Program-made: the position numbers and the translations under genes | Assembly (NCBI RefSeq): GCF_009741265.1 | Contig: NZ_WOWL01000001.1 | Span: 2,356,001 to 2,420,000 of the forward strand | Length of the DNA: 64,000 nucleotides | From: Pseudarthrobacter sp. GA104 | Lineage (GTDB): Bacteria > Actinomycetota > Actinomycetes > Actinomycetales > Micrococcaceae | Direction: 5' to 3' | Notes under the pieces: model-generated | The model's input: only the letters and a program-made list of their open reading frames with translations | Databases searched by the model: none | Told to the model about the DNA's origin: nothing | Shown: one piece after another, positions 26,408 through 35,531 of the stretch | How the letters are laid out: each line of letters opens with the position of its first letter | How positions within the stretch are numbered: position 1 is the stretch's first letter

Positions 26408-27829
26408 CTACTTGCTGAGGTTGGCGAGGCGTTCGGGGCTGAGGAGCTCCTGGAGCTGCACGTCCGTGAGGAGGCCGTGTTCCAGGACCAGTTCGGCTAC
26501 GCCCTTGCCTGTTGCCAGGGCTTCCTTGGCGATGGCGGTGGCGGTGGCGTAGCCCAGGTGGGGATTGAGGGCCGTGACCAGGCCGATGGACTGTTCCACC
26601 GTGCGGCGGAGGTGTTCGGTGTTGGCGGTGATGCCCCGGATGCAGCGGGCCGTAAGGGTGCGGCACGCGGCTTCCAGGTGGGAGATGCTCTTGTGGAGGC
26701 TGTGGACGATGATGGGTTCGAAGGCGTTGAGCTGGAGCTGCCCGGCTTCGGCGGCCATGGTGATGGTGACGTCATTTCCGATGACTTCGTAGGCCACCTG
26801 GCTGACCACTTCCGGGATCACCGGGTTGATCTTGCCGGGCATGATGGAGGAGCCGGACTGGACGGCCGGGAGGTTGATTTCGCCGAATCCGGCGCGGGGG
26901 CCGGAGGAGAGCAGGCGGAGGTCGTTGCAGATCTTGGACAGCTTCACGGCCACGCGCTTGAGTACACCGGACAGGTGGACGAAGGCGCCCACGTCCTGGG
27001 TGGCTTCGATCAGGTCCGGTGCGGTCACCAGCGGCAGGCCGGTGACTTCCGCCAGGTGGCGGCATGCTGCTGCCGCATAGCCGGCGGGGGCATTCAGGCC
27101 GGTGCCGATGGCGGTGGCGCCAAGGTTGATCTCGTGAATTAGCAGTTCGGCCTCGGCGAGGCGCAGCCGGTCTTCGCCGATGGTGATGGCGTAGCTGCCG
27201 AATTCCTGGCCCAGGGTCATGGGGACCGCGTCCTGCAGCTGGGTGCGGCCCATCTTGACCACGGTGCGGAATTCCAGGGCCTTCGAGGCGCAGGCCTCCT
27301 CCAGTTCCGCCAGCGCGTCCAGCAGTTCCCGCGCAGCGAAGATGGTGCCCAGCTTGACCGCCGTGGGGTACACGTCGTTGGTGGACTGGCTGAGGTTGAC
27401 GTGGTCATTGGGGTGGAGGCGGGCGTAGTCGCCCTTGGGGTGGCCCAGGATTTCGAGGGCGCGGTTGGCGATGACCTCGTTGGCGTTCATGTTCGACGAC
27501 GTCCCGGCACCTCCCTGGATGACGTCCACCACGAACTGGTCGGCCAGCTGTCCGTCCAGGACATCCTGGCAGGCCTGCTCGATGGCGTCCGCGCGTTCGG
27601 CGTCCAGCAGGCCAAGTTCGCGGTTGGTGCGGGCGGCGGCCAGCTTGACCGCTGCCAGTCCGCGGACCAGGTGCATGTTGGACGAGAGCTTTTGGCCGGT
27701 GATGGGGAAGTTTTCCACGGCCCGGAGCGTGTGGACGCCCCAATAGGCGTGGGCGGGGATGTCGCGGTCGCCGAGCAGGTCGTGTTCTGAGCGGCTCGGT
27801 GCTGGGGCGGTTGTCTCGACGGTGGTCAT
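26408..27829 (-). CDS. aspA: Aspartate ammonia-lyase (aspartase)
   Basis: This 473-residue enzyme removes ammonia from aspartate to give fumarate. It has the family signature SGSSIMPGKINPVIPEV (flexible catalytic loop), GGAGTSSNMNANEVIAN, and HPNDHVNLSQSTNDVYPTA. Fumarase class II is the close alternative, but the GGAGTSSNMNANEV motif and the neighbouring asparaginase favour aspartase. ATG 27829 follows AAGGACAC. It begins six bases after the asparaginase stop, so the genes are co-transcribed. Confidence 0.92.
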   Translation of the reverse strand: MTTVETTAPAPSRSEHDLLGDRDIPAHAYWGVHTLRAVENFPITGQKLSSNMHLVRGLAAVKLAAARTNRELGLLDAERADAIEQACQDVLDGQLADQFVVDVIQGGAGTSSNMNANEVIANRALEILGHPKGDYARLHPNDHVNLSQSTNDVYPTAVKLGTIFAARELLDALAELEEACASKALEFRTVVKMGRTQLQDAVPMTLGQEFGSYAITIGEDRLRLAEAELLIHEINLGATAIGTGLNAPAGYAAAACRHLAEVTGLPLVTAPDLIEATQDVGAFVHLSGVLKRVAVKLSKICNDLRLLSSGPRAGFGEINLPAVQSGSSIMPGKINPVIPEVVSQVAYEVIGNDVTITMAAEAGQLQLNAFEPIIVHSLHKSISHLEAACRTLTARCIRGITANTEHLRRTVEQSIGLVTALNPHLGYATATAIAKEALATGKGVAELVLEHGLLTDVQLQELLSPERLANLSK

Positions 27830-27835
27830 GTGTCC

Positions 27836-28894
27836 TTACGGGGCTTCGTTGACGGGTGTGGACAGGAAAGGTTCGGAGAGGAAGCCGGTGGCCTGCAGCA
27901 GGCCCACCTGGCGGCCTCCGCCGAGGACCGGGGCGGTTGCGAGGGCAGCCAGCGGAGCGGTGTCCACGCCCAGTGCCTCCAGCAGCTTGACGGTGGCCGG
28001 CATCCGGGCGCGGTCGCCGCCGTCGGAAATCTTCACGCCCACGGACCGGCCATCCGCCAGGCCCACCAGCTGGACGCCTTCAAAGCCGTCCTTCGCCACC
28101 GCGCCTGGAAGCAGGCGCATCAGTTCGGTGACGTCGCGGCCTTCGCCGGCCACCATCTCCGGGTGCTGCTGCATGGCGAGGCCGACGGCGGCTTCGGCGT
28201 CGTGTGCACCAACGCCGGCGTCGTCCTCCGCGGCGGCGCGGGCAATCAGCCCGAAGGCGCGGGCCATGCCGGACAAGGTCAGGGCAAACAGCGGTGTTCC
28301 GCAGCCGTCGGTGCTGAGGCCGAGCGGCTCTTCCCCGGCCAGTTCGGTAACGGTCTCCGCAACCAGCCGCTGCAGCGGGTGCGACGGATCCAGGTAGCCC
28401 TCGACGGGCCAGCCGTTGATGACGCACGTGGCTGCCATGGCAGCGTGCTTGCCGGAGCAGTTCTGGGTGAGCTGCGTGGAACGGCCCCCGGTGCGCAGCC
28501 ATTCTTCGCGCTCGCTTGCGCCGTAGGGGAGATCCCTGCTGTTGCCGAAGTCGCTGACGCTGAGCCCGTGCTGTTCGAGGATCCGCAGCGCTCCCTGGCG
28601 GTGCATTGCGCCGCCCGAGTGGCTCGCGGCGGCCAGGGCCAGGAGGTCTGCCGGGAGCTCGAGGCCGGCGCGGACCATGGCGACGGCCTGGAGCGGCTTG
28701 AGGGAGGACCGGGGGTAGAACGGCGCCGAGGGTGCGCCTGCCGCCGCTGCCATAGTGCCGTCCGCTTCGAGGGCGATGGCCGATCCGTAGTGGATGCTTT
28801 CCACCAGTCCGTCACGGGTGGCGGTGACCAGGGGAGCGTGCTGCGGAAGCAGCGCAGCAGCGTCGCGGGCAGCAGAAAGCACAGGGGAGGGCAT
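27836..28894 (-). CDS. Asparaginase (thermolabile rhizobial-type, Asparaginase_II family)
   Basis: This 352-residue protein belongs to the rhizobial-type asparaginase family rather than the AnsA/AnsB type. Markers are YPRSSLKPLQAVAMV with the SSxK motif, AAASHSGGAMH and the NCSGKHAAMAATC block, where the catalytic Ser, Lys and Cys lie in this family. It hydrolyses asparagine to aspartate and ammonia, and the next gene converts the aspartate to fumarate. There is no signal peptide, so it is cytoplasmic. ATG 28894 follows AAGGAAT. It lies 30 bases after the GntR regulator. Confidence 0.88.
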   Translation of the reverse strand: MPSPVLSAARDAAALLPQHAPLVTATRDGLVESIHYGSAIALEADGTMAAAAGAPSAPFYPRSSLKPLQAVAMVRAGLELPADLLALAAASHSGGAMHRQGALRILEQHGLSVSDFGNSRDLPYGASEREEWLRTGGRSTQLTQNCSGKHAAMAATCVINGWPVEGYLDPSHPLQRLVAETVTELAGEEPLGLSTDGCGTPLFALTLSGMARAFGLIARAAAEDDAGVGAHDAEAAVGLAMQQHPEMVAGEGRDVTELMRLLPGAVAKDGFEGVQLVGLADGRSVGVKISDGGDRARMPATVKLLEALGVDTAPLAALATAPVLGGGRQVGLLQATGFLSEPFLSTPVNEAP

Positions 28895-28924
28895 GGATTC
28901 CTTGGGTGGGGTACTTGGTTGTGG

Positions 28925-29626
28925 CTAGTTGTTGAGGATGGAGTCGAGGGCCTGGCCCACGGCGTGGAGGTGGTAGGCCATTGCCTTGCGCGCCGCTTCC
29001 GGGGAGCCGGCCTCTATGGCGGCGAGGATCTCCTGGTGTTCCACGTCGGAGGCGTGCTGCCTGTCTGCCACCATGTTCAAGGTTTCGGACTGATGCGCCA
29101 GGGCTCCGCGGATGTCCGCCACCACGCTTGCGAACACCTTGTTTCCGCTGGCGCCGGCGATGGCCGCATGGAAGGTGGAGTCCAGGGCAACCCAGGATTC
29201 CGGATCTGTCTCGGTGGCCATGGCGGCCACCAGGTGGCGGAGGGTTTCCAGCTCCTCCTCGGTGCGCCGTTCGGCGGCCAGCCCGGCGGCAGGGACTTCG
29301 ATGTGCGGCCTGGCTTCGGTCAGGTCGCGGGCGGAGTACTGGCCGAGCATGAGGTCGTTGGCCACCTTGTCCGCGACGACGAACGTCCCCTTCCCGGTCT
29401 TGGTGACCGTCAGGCCCAGCGCGGTGCAGGAGCGCAGGGCTTCGCGGATGACCGAGCGGCTTACCCCGTACTGCTGCGAGAGGCTGGCCTCGGAACTGAG
29501 CTTGCTGCCCACCGGAACCAGGCCGGACTCGATGTCCTGCCGGATCGCGTTGAACACCGCTTCGGCAGCGCTGAGCCGCGCAAGGGGTGCAGGCTGTCCT
29601 GCTGTCCGGCTGTCTGACAGGTTCAC
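28925..29626 (-). CDS. GntR (FadR-type) regulator of the asparagine operon
   Basis: This 233-residue protein is a FadR-subfamily GntR regulator. The winged helix lies at about residues 20-85 (SKLSSEASLSQQYGVSRSVIREALRSC), followed by an all-helical FCD domain with VALDSTFHAAIAGASGN and EHQEILAAIEAGSPEAARKAM, which carry the metal-binding Asp and His. The ligand is probably asparagine, aspartate or a C4 acid, inferred from the operon. The start is GTG 29626 with no ribosome site and a near-consensus promoter ending six bases upstream, so it is leaderless. It leads the asparaginase-aspartase-permease operon. Confidence 0.88.
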   Translation of the reverse strand: MNLSDSRTAGQPAPLARLSAAEAVFNAIRQDIESGLVPVGSKLSSEASLSQQYGVSRSVIREALRSCTALGLTVTKTGKGTFVVADKVANDLMLGQYSARDLTEARPHIEVPAAGLAAERRTEEELETLRHLVAAMATETDPESWVALDSTFHAAIAGASGNKVFASVVADIRGALAHQSETLNMVADRQHASDVEHQEILAAIEAGSPEAARKAMAYHLHAVGQALDSILNN

Positions 29627-29632
29627 GCTTTA

Positions 29633-29661
29633 AATATGGCAGGGGTCACAGCGCGTGTCAA
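29633..29661 (-). promoter_or_regulatory. Promoter of the asparagine operon
   Basis: On the minus strand a perfect -35 TTGACA (29661-29656) is followed by 17 bases and CATATT (29638-29633) as -10. The GTG start lies six bases after it, so transcription probably starts at or beside the start codon. Confidence 0.7.
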
Positions 29662-29715
29662 TGTAGGGCCGCCGTCGCTATTCTTTTCCTCTGCCCGGCC
29701 CGTTAGCCTCCTGCT

Positions 29716-30129
29716 ATGGACGAATACTCGGAGGAACTCGTCAACCTTGCATTTATGGCACTGGATCACGCCATTGATTCGGTGGTCTCGTCCGGCACGG
29801 ACCTGGTCCCGTTTGTCATCCGGGAGCATGGGGGGCAGCGCAGCCTGCAGCGTTATCTTGTGGATGGCCAGCTTGAGGCAGGTGTTGCGGCCGCCCGGGA
29901 GTCGGTTTTGCAGGAACCGCTGCCAGATCGCGTCGCCCTTGCCTGGGACGGTTTCATGACAACGTCGGAGGGGCGGCAGGAGGCCGTCTTCGTTGAGTCC
30001 TACGAGCAGGGCACGCCCGCCGGGTTCATCATGGCGCAGCGGTACCAGCGGGCCGGATTCCTCAGGAAGAAGCGGGAATCGGTAGGCAATCCCGCCCTGG
30101 TGGAGAAGAACACCGCACCGCTCTTCTAG
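29716..30129 (+). CDS. Hypothetical 137-residue protein
   Basis: I do not recognise a family. The protein is soluble and acidic at its start (DEYSEELVNLAFMALDHAI), with no signal peptide or membrane segment. Central sequence VALAWDGFMTTSEGRQEAVFVESYEQG looks like beta strands, followed by GFIMAQRYQRAGFLRKKRE. A small alpha/beta domain is likely. ATG 29716 has TAGCCT six bases upstream and no ribosome site, so the mRNA is probably leaderless. It is divergent from the GntR gene, and hipB follows after about 125 bases. Confidence 0.7.
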   Translation: MDEYSEELVNLAFMALDHAIDSVVSSGTDLVPFVIREHGGQRSLQRYLVDGQLEAGVAAARESVLQEPLPDRVALAWDGFMTTSEGRQEAVFVESYEQGTPAGFIMAQRYQRAGFLRKKRESVGNPALVEKNTAPLF

Positions 30130-30254
30130 CGCTCGTCTATCTCAGGGGTAGGATCGGCACGCTCGTACCGGAAATGCTGTGTACGGGTGCCCTCTGGCCG
30201 GAGTAGGCTTCTGGTGACGACTAACCGCCACGTTCGTACCTGAGGAGGCTTCCC

Positions 30255-30512
30255 ACGCGTTCCTTTTCCGAGCAGCTCGCCGCCGAGGTGCGCGCCCGGC
30301 GCACGTTCCTCCGCCTGACGCAGCAGGACCTCGCCCACATGGCAGGCGTCTCCGAGCGTTTCGTGCGCTTCGTGGAGCAGGGCAAGCCAAGCGTCCAGCT
30401 GGATTCCCTCGTTGCGCTCCTCGAAACCCTTGGGCTGGAGCTGCAGATCGCCACGCGCACCAGCCAAGCCGTACGTGCGGTCGCCGGTCCGGAGAGCAGC
30501 GCCGAGCAGTGA
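30255..30512 (+). CDS. hipB: HipB-like antitoxin (XRE helix-turn-helix), apparent ACG start
   Basis: This 85-residue HTH protein should repress its operon and neutralise HipA. The XRE domain reads LAAEVRARRTFLRLTQQDLAHMAGVSERFV and EQGKPSVQLDSLVALLETLGLEL. The helix 1 sequence begins upstream of the first standard start codon (GTG 30288). In that frame there is no ATG, GTG or TTG between the stop at 30222 and 30288. A perfect AGGAGG (30243-30248) sits six bases before ACG 30255, giving SFSEQLAAEVRARR as a normal family N-terminus. So ACG is the likely start, or the base is an error. It overlaps hipA by GTGA. Confidence 0.78.
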   Translation, partial: TRSFSEQLAAEVRARRTFLRLTQQDLAHMAGVSERFVRFVEQGKPSVQLDSLVALLETLGLELQIATRTSQAVRAVAGPESSAEQ

Positions 30513-31759
30513 GGCACCGCATCGCGGACATCTACAAGGCCGGCGTGCTCGCTGCCCGGCTCGAAAGGCACGACGGCGGCACGCGGTTCAGCTACCTGCC
30601 CGCCTACCTCCGAACCGGGGGACCCGCCGTCGCGACTTCCCTGCCGCTCACCAGCGAACCGGTGCTGTCCGCGGCAGGGGCCGCCCCGCCCTACTTCACC
30701 GGCCTGCTGCCCGAGGGCCGGCGCCTTAATGCGCTGCGGCGGTCCATCAAGACCAGCGCTGATGACGATCTCTCCCTGCTTATCGCGGCCGGCGCCAATC
30801 CTGTGGGTGATGTGCAAATCGTGGGCCACGGGGAGCCGCTGGATCCGGATGACCATGCGGTCCGGGTTGATCCAAAACAAGCCGTGGATTTCGACCAGCT
30901 GCTGGGCGACCCCGATCTGATCGACCCGGTGGCACTGGCCGGGGTGCAGGACAAGCTGTCGGCCGGAATGATCTCGGTGCCGGTGGCCGGCGCCGGTCGC
31001 CAGTTCATCCTCAAACTCAACGCCCCCGAGTTCCCGCATGTGGTGGAGAACGAGCTGGTGATGTTTCGTTACGCGGCCAAGCTGAGGATTCCGCTGAGCC
31101 GCGTCCGGCTGATGCATGATGTTGCGGGCCGCCCGGGGCTGCTGGTGGAGCGCTTCGACCGCGTTCCCGTGCCCGGCGGCGGATCGGATGGGGTGCGGCG
31201 GCTGGCCGTCGAAGACGGTGCGCAGGTGCTGAAGCTCTATCCGGCGGACAAGTACAACGTCAGCTATTCACAGGTCTGCCGCGCGCTCGCGGACCACTGC
31301 ACGGCACCCCTTCCGGCCCTCAGGAACCTTGCCATCCAGGGCGCCTACGCGTGGCTGACGGGAAACGGGGACCTGCATGCCAAGAACGTCTCGATGGTCC
31401 AGCTGCCTTCCGGCGAGTGGACCATCGCGCCCGTCTACGACATCCCCTCCACAGTGGTCTACGGCGACAAGACTCTGGCGCTGGCCATGAATGGCAAACG
31501 GACCGGGATTTCCCGCCGCCACTTCCTGGGCTGGGCGACGGAGCTCGGACTCACCGGGCGGACGGCTGCCCAAGTGCTGGAGATTGCCTTAAAGGCGTCA
31601 GGACCGCTTTTGGCGGACCTGGAATCCGGGACGGCTTTCCGCGGCCTGAACGGGGCCGGACAGAAGAATAACGACGACGGCGGCTCGCCGTTCCCGGACC
31701 TCGTCACCAGGGCGTGGGTCAAGGAGTTGAAGCACCGGAGAAGACTGCTGGAAGGCTGA
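30509..31759 (+). CDS. hipA: HipA-like serine/threonine kinase toxin
   Basis: This 416-residue protein is a HipA-type kinase; known members phosphorylate glutamyl-tRNA synthetase or related targets and cause dormancy. The N-terminal subdomain contains YFTGLLPEGRRLNALR. The ATP-binding loop region is VALAGVQDKLSAGM, with FILKLN supplying the Lys. The catalytic loop is NGDLHAKNVSM, and the metal-binding segment is APVYDIPSTV. All key residues appear present, so it should be active. GTG 30509 overlaps the hipB stop. It converges on an MFS gene. Confidence 0.9.
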   Translation: MRHRIADIYKAGVLAARLERHDGGTRFSYLPAYLRTGGPAVATSLPLTSEPVLSAAGAAPPYFTGLLPEGRRLNALRRSIKTSADDDLSLLIAAGANPVGDVQIVGHGEPLDPDDHAVRVDPKQAVDFDQLLGDPDLIDPVALAGVQDKLSAGMISVPVAGAGRQFILKLNAPEFPHVVENELVMFRYAAKLRIPLSRVRLMHDVAGRPGLLVERFDRVPVPGGGSDGVRRLAVEDGAQVLKLYPADKYNVSYSQVCRALADHCTAPLPALRNLAIQGAYAWLTGNGDLHAKNVSMVQLPSGEWTIAPVYDIPSTVVYGDKTLALAMNGKRTGISRRHFLGWATELGLTGRTAAQVLEIALKASGPLLADLESGTAFRGLNGAGQKNNDDGGSPFPDLVTRAWVKELKHRRRLLEG

Positions 31760-31802
31760 TCCGCGCTGCGGGCTGACCAGATGTGGCGCGGGGCCTGAGA
31801 TC

Positions 31803-33104
31803 TCAGGAGCCGGACGCATGGTGGGGCCGGACAATGACGAAGACGGCCAGGGCCGCGGCTTGGATGACGGTCAGGGTAACGGCGAGGGCGAATATTGACC
31901 GTTCGTACAGAAGTCCGATGAGGACGCTCCCGGCCAGCCATGCGATGCCGTAGCAGGCGGTGAAGATACCGTAGGCACTGCCACGCCGTCCTGTAGGTGC
32001 CAGTTCGGAGACGGCTGCACGCATGGTGCTTTCCTGAACGCCCATGGCGGCTCCCCACATCAGCACACCCGCGACCGCCAGTGCGGTGTGGTTGCTGAAA
32101 CCGAACCACGGGATGGCCGCTGCGAGAAGTGGGAGGGCGATGAGGACCTTCAAGCCGATTTTGTCGTAGAGCCAGCCGGATGCCAGAGCTGCCACGGCAT
32201 CGACCGCCATGGCTACCGCATAGAGGACAGGCACCACGGCAGGCGGCAGGAGCCCGGTGGCTACGAGGTGGAATGACAGGAGCCCGAACGTTGCATAGCC
32301 GAACATAGTCAGGCTGCTGAATGCTGCGTACATCCAGAATTGCCGGGGAATCCTGGACGACGCCTGGGGAGTCGCCACTGCCGGACCCGGGGTGGCTGAT
32401 CCCGAGTGGCTGACGGAGCCGTCGGGGGGCTGGTGTTGTTCATAGAGGGACGGGTCAGGGACGCGTTTACTGAGCCAGACGAGGAGCAGCATTGCTGCCA
32501 CTCCGGGAAGAGCAAGCAGGAGGAACCCCGGGCCGTAGCTGCCGGAGAGCGAGAAGGCCACACCGATCAGGAGCGGGCCGAGGAAGGCTCCCGCCTGGTC
32601 GAGGGCTTCGTGGAAAGCAAAGGTCTTGCCGCGGCCCAGCCGGGTGCCGGCTTCCGCGAGCATGGTGTCCTTTGCCGGGCTCCGCACGGCTTTGCCCAGG
32701 CGCTCCATCAGGACGAGCAGGCAGGCAATCCACAAGGCGCTGGTGATCCCCAGAAGGGGCACCGAGAGCGCGGTGAGTCCGTAGCCCGTGAGCGCCAATG
32801 CCCACCTTAGCCGGGGCCGGTCCGCCAAGCGTCCGAAGACCGGGCGCAGAACGAGGGCGACTGCCTCACCGGCGCCCGTGATGACACTGATCAGGAGGGC
32901 CGAGGCGCCAAGCGCGCCCAGGAAGGGGCCAGTGACGCTCCTGGCACCTTCGTAGACCATGTCCATCAGAGCGCTGACAACGCCGAAGACCAGAATGAAG
33001 CGGAAGGCCGTCAGCGGCGGTCCCGCCACCCTCCGGCTGCCGGCGTTGCCGGTGGTGCTCTTCACGCTGGGAGGCCTGGTCGTGTCAGGTCCTGAATCAT
33101 TCAT
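31803..33104 (-). CDS. MFS transporter
   Basis: This 433-residue protein has about 12 hydrophobic segments with GRLADRPRLRWALALTGYG in the first half and GWLYDKIGLKVLIALPL in the second, the usual MFS loop motifs. A proline- and serine-rich central loop separates the halves. The substrate is unknown. The ATG at 33104 has no strong ribosome site. The gene lies 36 bases after the UDG-like gene on the same strand, so the two could form one unit. It converges on hipA. Confidence 0.82.
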   Translation of the reverse strand: MNDSGPDTTRPPSVKSTTGNAGSRRVAGPPLTAFRFILVFGVVSALMDMVYEGARSVTGPFLGALGASALLISVITGAGEAVALVLRPVFGRLADRPRLRWALALTGYGLTALSVPLLGITSALWIACLLVLMERLGKAVRSPAKDTMLAEAGTRLGRGKTFAFHEALDQAGAFLGPLLIGVAFSLSGSYGPGFLLLALPGVAAMLLLVWLSKRVPDPSLYEQHQPPDGSVSHSGSATPGPAVATPQASSRIPRQFWMYAAFSSLTMFGYATFGLLSFHLVATGLLPPAVVPVLYAVAMAVDAVAALASGWLYDKIGLKVLIALPLLAAAIPWFGFSNHTALAVAGVLMWGAAMGVQESTMRAAVSELAPTGRRGSAYGIFTACYGIAWLAGSVLIGLLYERSIFALAVTLTVIQAAALAVFVIVRPHHASGS

Positions 33105-33140
33105 GGCGAGCGTCGGCGAGGACTCTCTGGACCTGCCAGG

Positions 33141-33758
33141 CTAGAGGTGCTGGATCCCGGCCCGTTGCATGGCGTCCTTGTAAACATCCACGTTCTTGGC
33201 CAGGAGCTCTTCCTGTTTCGTTTCGGAAACGGCGAAGGCCCGTCCTCCCAAGGCGGTGGCCTTGTATATCTTGATGCCGCTGTTTTTCAGGGACTGGTGG
33301 TAGGTCTTCTCGAAGAGGGTGAGGAAGGTCGATGCATCGGTACCGTGGGCGATGATTGCCGAGACCCGGGAGTTGATCTTCAGGAACTGCCGGAACGGGC
33401 GCAGACCGTCCGTTTTCTCCTGCACATTCAGGGCGGAGGGCATGTCCGGGTCGCGGACCCAGGGATAGGCGTTCCACGGCATCACATAGCGGGGATCGAG
33501 TTCCGCCAGTTCATAGATCTGGGTGGCGCGGCGGGCGGCCTCGTCGTCGTTGTAATGCGAGACGAAGCCGGACTCGGTGCCCTTCCCGGGGCTGACCTGC
33601 AGGCTGACAATCCGGCACTCATCCTCGTCATGCACAGGGTCGATATAGGGGACGACAGACCCTGGCTTCTTTTCCATCAGTTCATCGCACAGCTGCGTGA
33701 CCTTGGCAATGTTCGGTTCCTGTAGCAGGGCCTTTTTCTCGTCCCAATCAATCGTCAC
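33141..33758 (-). CDS. Uracil-DNA glycosylase-like protein
   Basis: This 205-residue protein resembles the UDG-like superfamily. YVMPWNAYPW matches the motif containing the catalytic-pocket PWN, and SAIIAHGTDAS may be the second active-site segment with a conserved His. It lacks the clear four-cysteine cluster of family 4 UDGs. A DNA repair or base-recognition role is possible, but activity cannot be claimed. GTG 33758 follows GAGGGAGAAAT with good spacing. The 312-base gap downstream in coordinates (33759-34070) holds only a stem-loop. Confidence 0.6.
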   Translation of the reverse strand: MTIDWDEKKALLQEPNIAKVTQLCDELMEKKPGSVVPYIDPVHDEDECRIVSLQVSPGKGTESGFVSHYNDDEAARRATQIYELAELDPRYVMPWNAYPWVRDPDMPSALNVQEKTDGLRPFRQFLKINSRVSAIIAHGTDASTFLTLFEKTYHQSLKNSGIKIYKATALGGRAFAVSETKQEELLAKNVDVYKDAMQRAGIQHL

Positions 33759-33863
33759 GATTTCTCCCTCAGCAGCAAGGCGTCCAGAATCAGGCGTCTT
33801 ATGCCACTCTACGCTTCCGGGCTGAAGGGTGGGCAGGGGAAGTTCTCTCTCCCTTGTGCGCGG

Positions 33864-33904
33864 AGCACGCTAAAGAAGGCATTTCCGGTGATCCTTAGCG
33901 TGCT
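33864..33904 (-). terminator. Stem-loop, possible terminator of the HNH gene
   Basis: AGCACGCTAA pairs perfectly with TTAGCGTGCT around a 21-base loop, in the 312-base gap downstream of the leftward HNH gene. I see no coding gene in this gap. Confidence 0.5.
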
Positions 33905-34070
33905 ATGTCCTCACGCCGTCAGGGATTGCCTGTGGCGGGCGCGCTTGGCTGCTTTGGCCCGTCGGTGGTGTTTTCGGCGATGGCGCCACGGCAGCCCGTC
34001 AAGTGCCGGCCCGGATGCCGGCCCCGCGCTCACTTGCGTGCCAACTGTTGCGGTGTCGGCCAGTGCTGTG

Positions 34071-35531
34071 TCAGATAGGGGGTGTATTAGCCGGGGCGGT
34101 GCCCGGCAGCGGCGGCGCTGTGGAGTGGTAGGTGTGGCCGGTGGGGGTTTGGAGTTCCACTGTGTGACGCTGTCCAGGTTTGGTGATTGGTGTGGCGGTC
34201 CAGCCGGGTGTTTCCTTGGTGTGGTTGCAGGTTTCGCAGAGGCCTTGGCCGTTGGTGCTGGTGGTGGGTCCGCCCTGGTGCCAGGAGATGATGTGGTCGT
34301 GGTGGCGGATCGGGGCGTCGCAGTAGGGGGTGCGGCAGGTGTTGTCGCGGATCTGGAGGAAGCGGCGGATCCCGGGCGGGAAGAGCCGGGCTTTGGAGTC
34401 CATGGCCAGGAGGTCCCCGGCGCCGGGGGCGGTGTAGAGCCGGCGGAGCCAGACCTGATATTGGGCATCGTCCGCGCCGCTGGCAGTCTTGGTTGCCGGG
34501 CGTGCTGATCCTGAACCCAGAGATCCGGCACCCGTGAATCTTGGACCAGCCGCTCCAAGGCCCGCTAACTTCGAGCCGGCCGCCGAGTCGAGGACTGCTT
34601 TTCGGGCCCAGTGGGCGGGGACGGTGCCGTAGCCGGTGAGGCGGGCGGGTTCGCTGTCGCCCTGGAGGAGGGTGCGGTCGGTCATGACGAGCTGGACTTC
34701 GATGCCGCTGATCCCGGCCGGGGTGCCGGTGACGCGTTCAACGAGTTCATCGGCCATGATCGCGCCCCGGGACCGGTCATCCCCAGCGGACTTCACCGTG
34801 TCCGCGTGGCGGGTCAGGGCCGCGTAGGCGGCGACGCCCTGGCTGACCGGGAGGAGTGCGGTCAGGTAGGTCATGGTGTCAGGCGCCGGCCGCAGGCTGA
34901 CGCAGCGGTCCGTGACGGCACGGGAAGCGCGTTTAGCCACCGAGTGGGGGTCGCGCCGGTACGCGGCGGCGCGGACGGCGGCGGTGATGGCCCGGTCCCC
35001 GGCGCCGACCAGGGCGCCGGTGTCCGCGGCGATCTCCTCGTCCACGGCGCACCGGTCTGCGGCGGAAAGGCAGGCCGTTTCCTTCACGATGAGGGTGGCG
35101 CGCCATTCGTTCAGCTGCCCGGACCGCAAAGCGGCCAGGGTGCGGGGCATCTCGGTGGCCAGGGCGTTTGCCAGGCCCAGGAGCCTCGCGCCGCGGGCAG
35201 GGGGCTCCCGCCGCGCCAACGCAATTTCCGCCGCCACCCCGGTACCCTGTTCAGCGGCCGGGACACCGGCGGCGGCCTGCTCCCGGCGCCGGGTGAGGTC
35301 GAAAGCCGCGGCGATTTCGGCCTGCTTCGCGGTAGCCGCAGATTTCAGGTCCTCGAGTCCGCGGAGCTGGTCGATCATACCCGGGCCGTCAACGGCGGGA
35401 CGGACGGCAGCCAACGCGCGAAAGGCATCGGCAACGCAAGGCCGCGCAAGGCCACCCGCCTCCAGCCCCGCAGCTGCCTCCAGCCCTGCTTTCGCCGCCA
35501 GGCCCGTTGCCGCTGTCGTCGCCGCTTCCAT
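34071..35531 (-). CDS. DUF222 / HNH endonuclease (13E12-type)
   Basis: This 486-residue protein has the actinobacterial 13E12-like layout: a DUF222 helical domain at about residues 40-330 and a C-terminal HNH nuclease ([23 protein letters not shown], then [14 protein letters not shown]) with paired zinc cysteines and the HH pair. Many actinobacteria carry several copies; function is unknown, though mobility or DNA-cutting roles have been suggested. The linker before HNH ([19 protein letters not shown]) is low complexity. ATG 35531 follows GGAAG. An out-of-frame open reading continues past its end to 33911, noted under findings. Confidence 0.88.
   Translation of the reverse strand: MEAATTAATGLAAKAGLEAAAGLEAGGLARPCVADAFRALAAVRPAVDGPGMIDQLRGLEDLKSAATAKQAEIAAAFDLTRRREQAAAGVPAAEQGTGVAAEIALARREPPARGARLLGLANALATEMPRTLAALRSGQLNEWRATLIVKETACLSAADRCAVDEEIAADTGALVGAGDRAITAAVRAAAYRRDPHSVAKRASRAVTDRCVSLRPAPDTMTYLTALLPVSQGVAAYAALTRHADTVKSAGDDRSRGAIMADELVERVTGTPAGISGIEVQLVMTDRTLLQGDSEPARLTGYGTVPAHWARKAVLDSAAGSKLAGLGAAGPRFTGAGSLGSGSARPATKTASGADDAQYQVWLRRLYTAPGAGDLLAMDSKARLFPPGIRRFLQIRDNTCRTPYCDAPIRHHDHIISWHQGGPTTSTNGQGLCETCNHTKETPGWTATPITKPGQRHTVELQTPTGHTYHSTAPPLPGTAPANTPPI

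Noticed and set aside
27830..29617. 595-codon plus-strand open frame opposite the asparaginase and GntR genes
   Set aside because: It is antisense to two clear genes with strong family motifs; long open antisense frames are expected in GC-rich DNA with GC-rich third positions.
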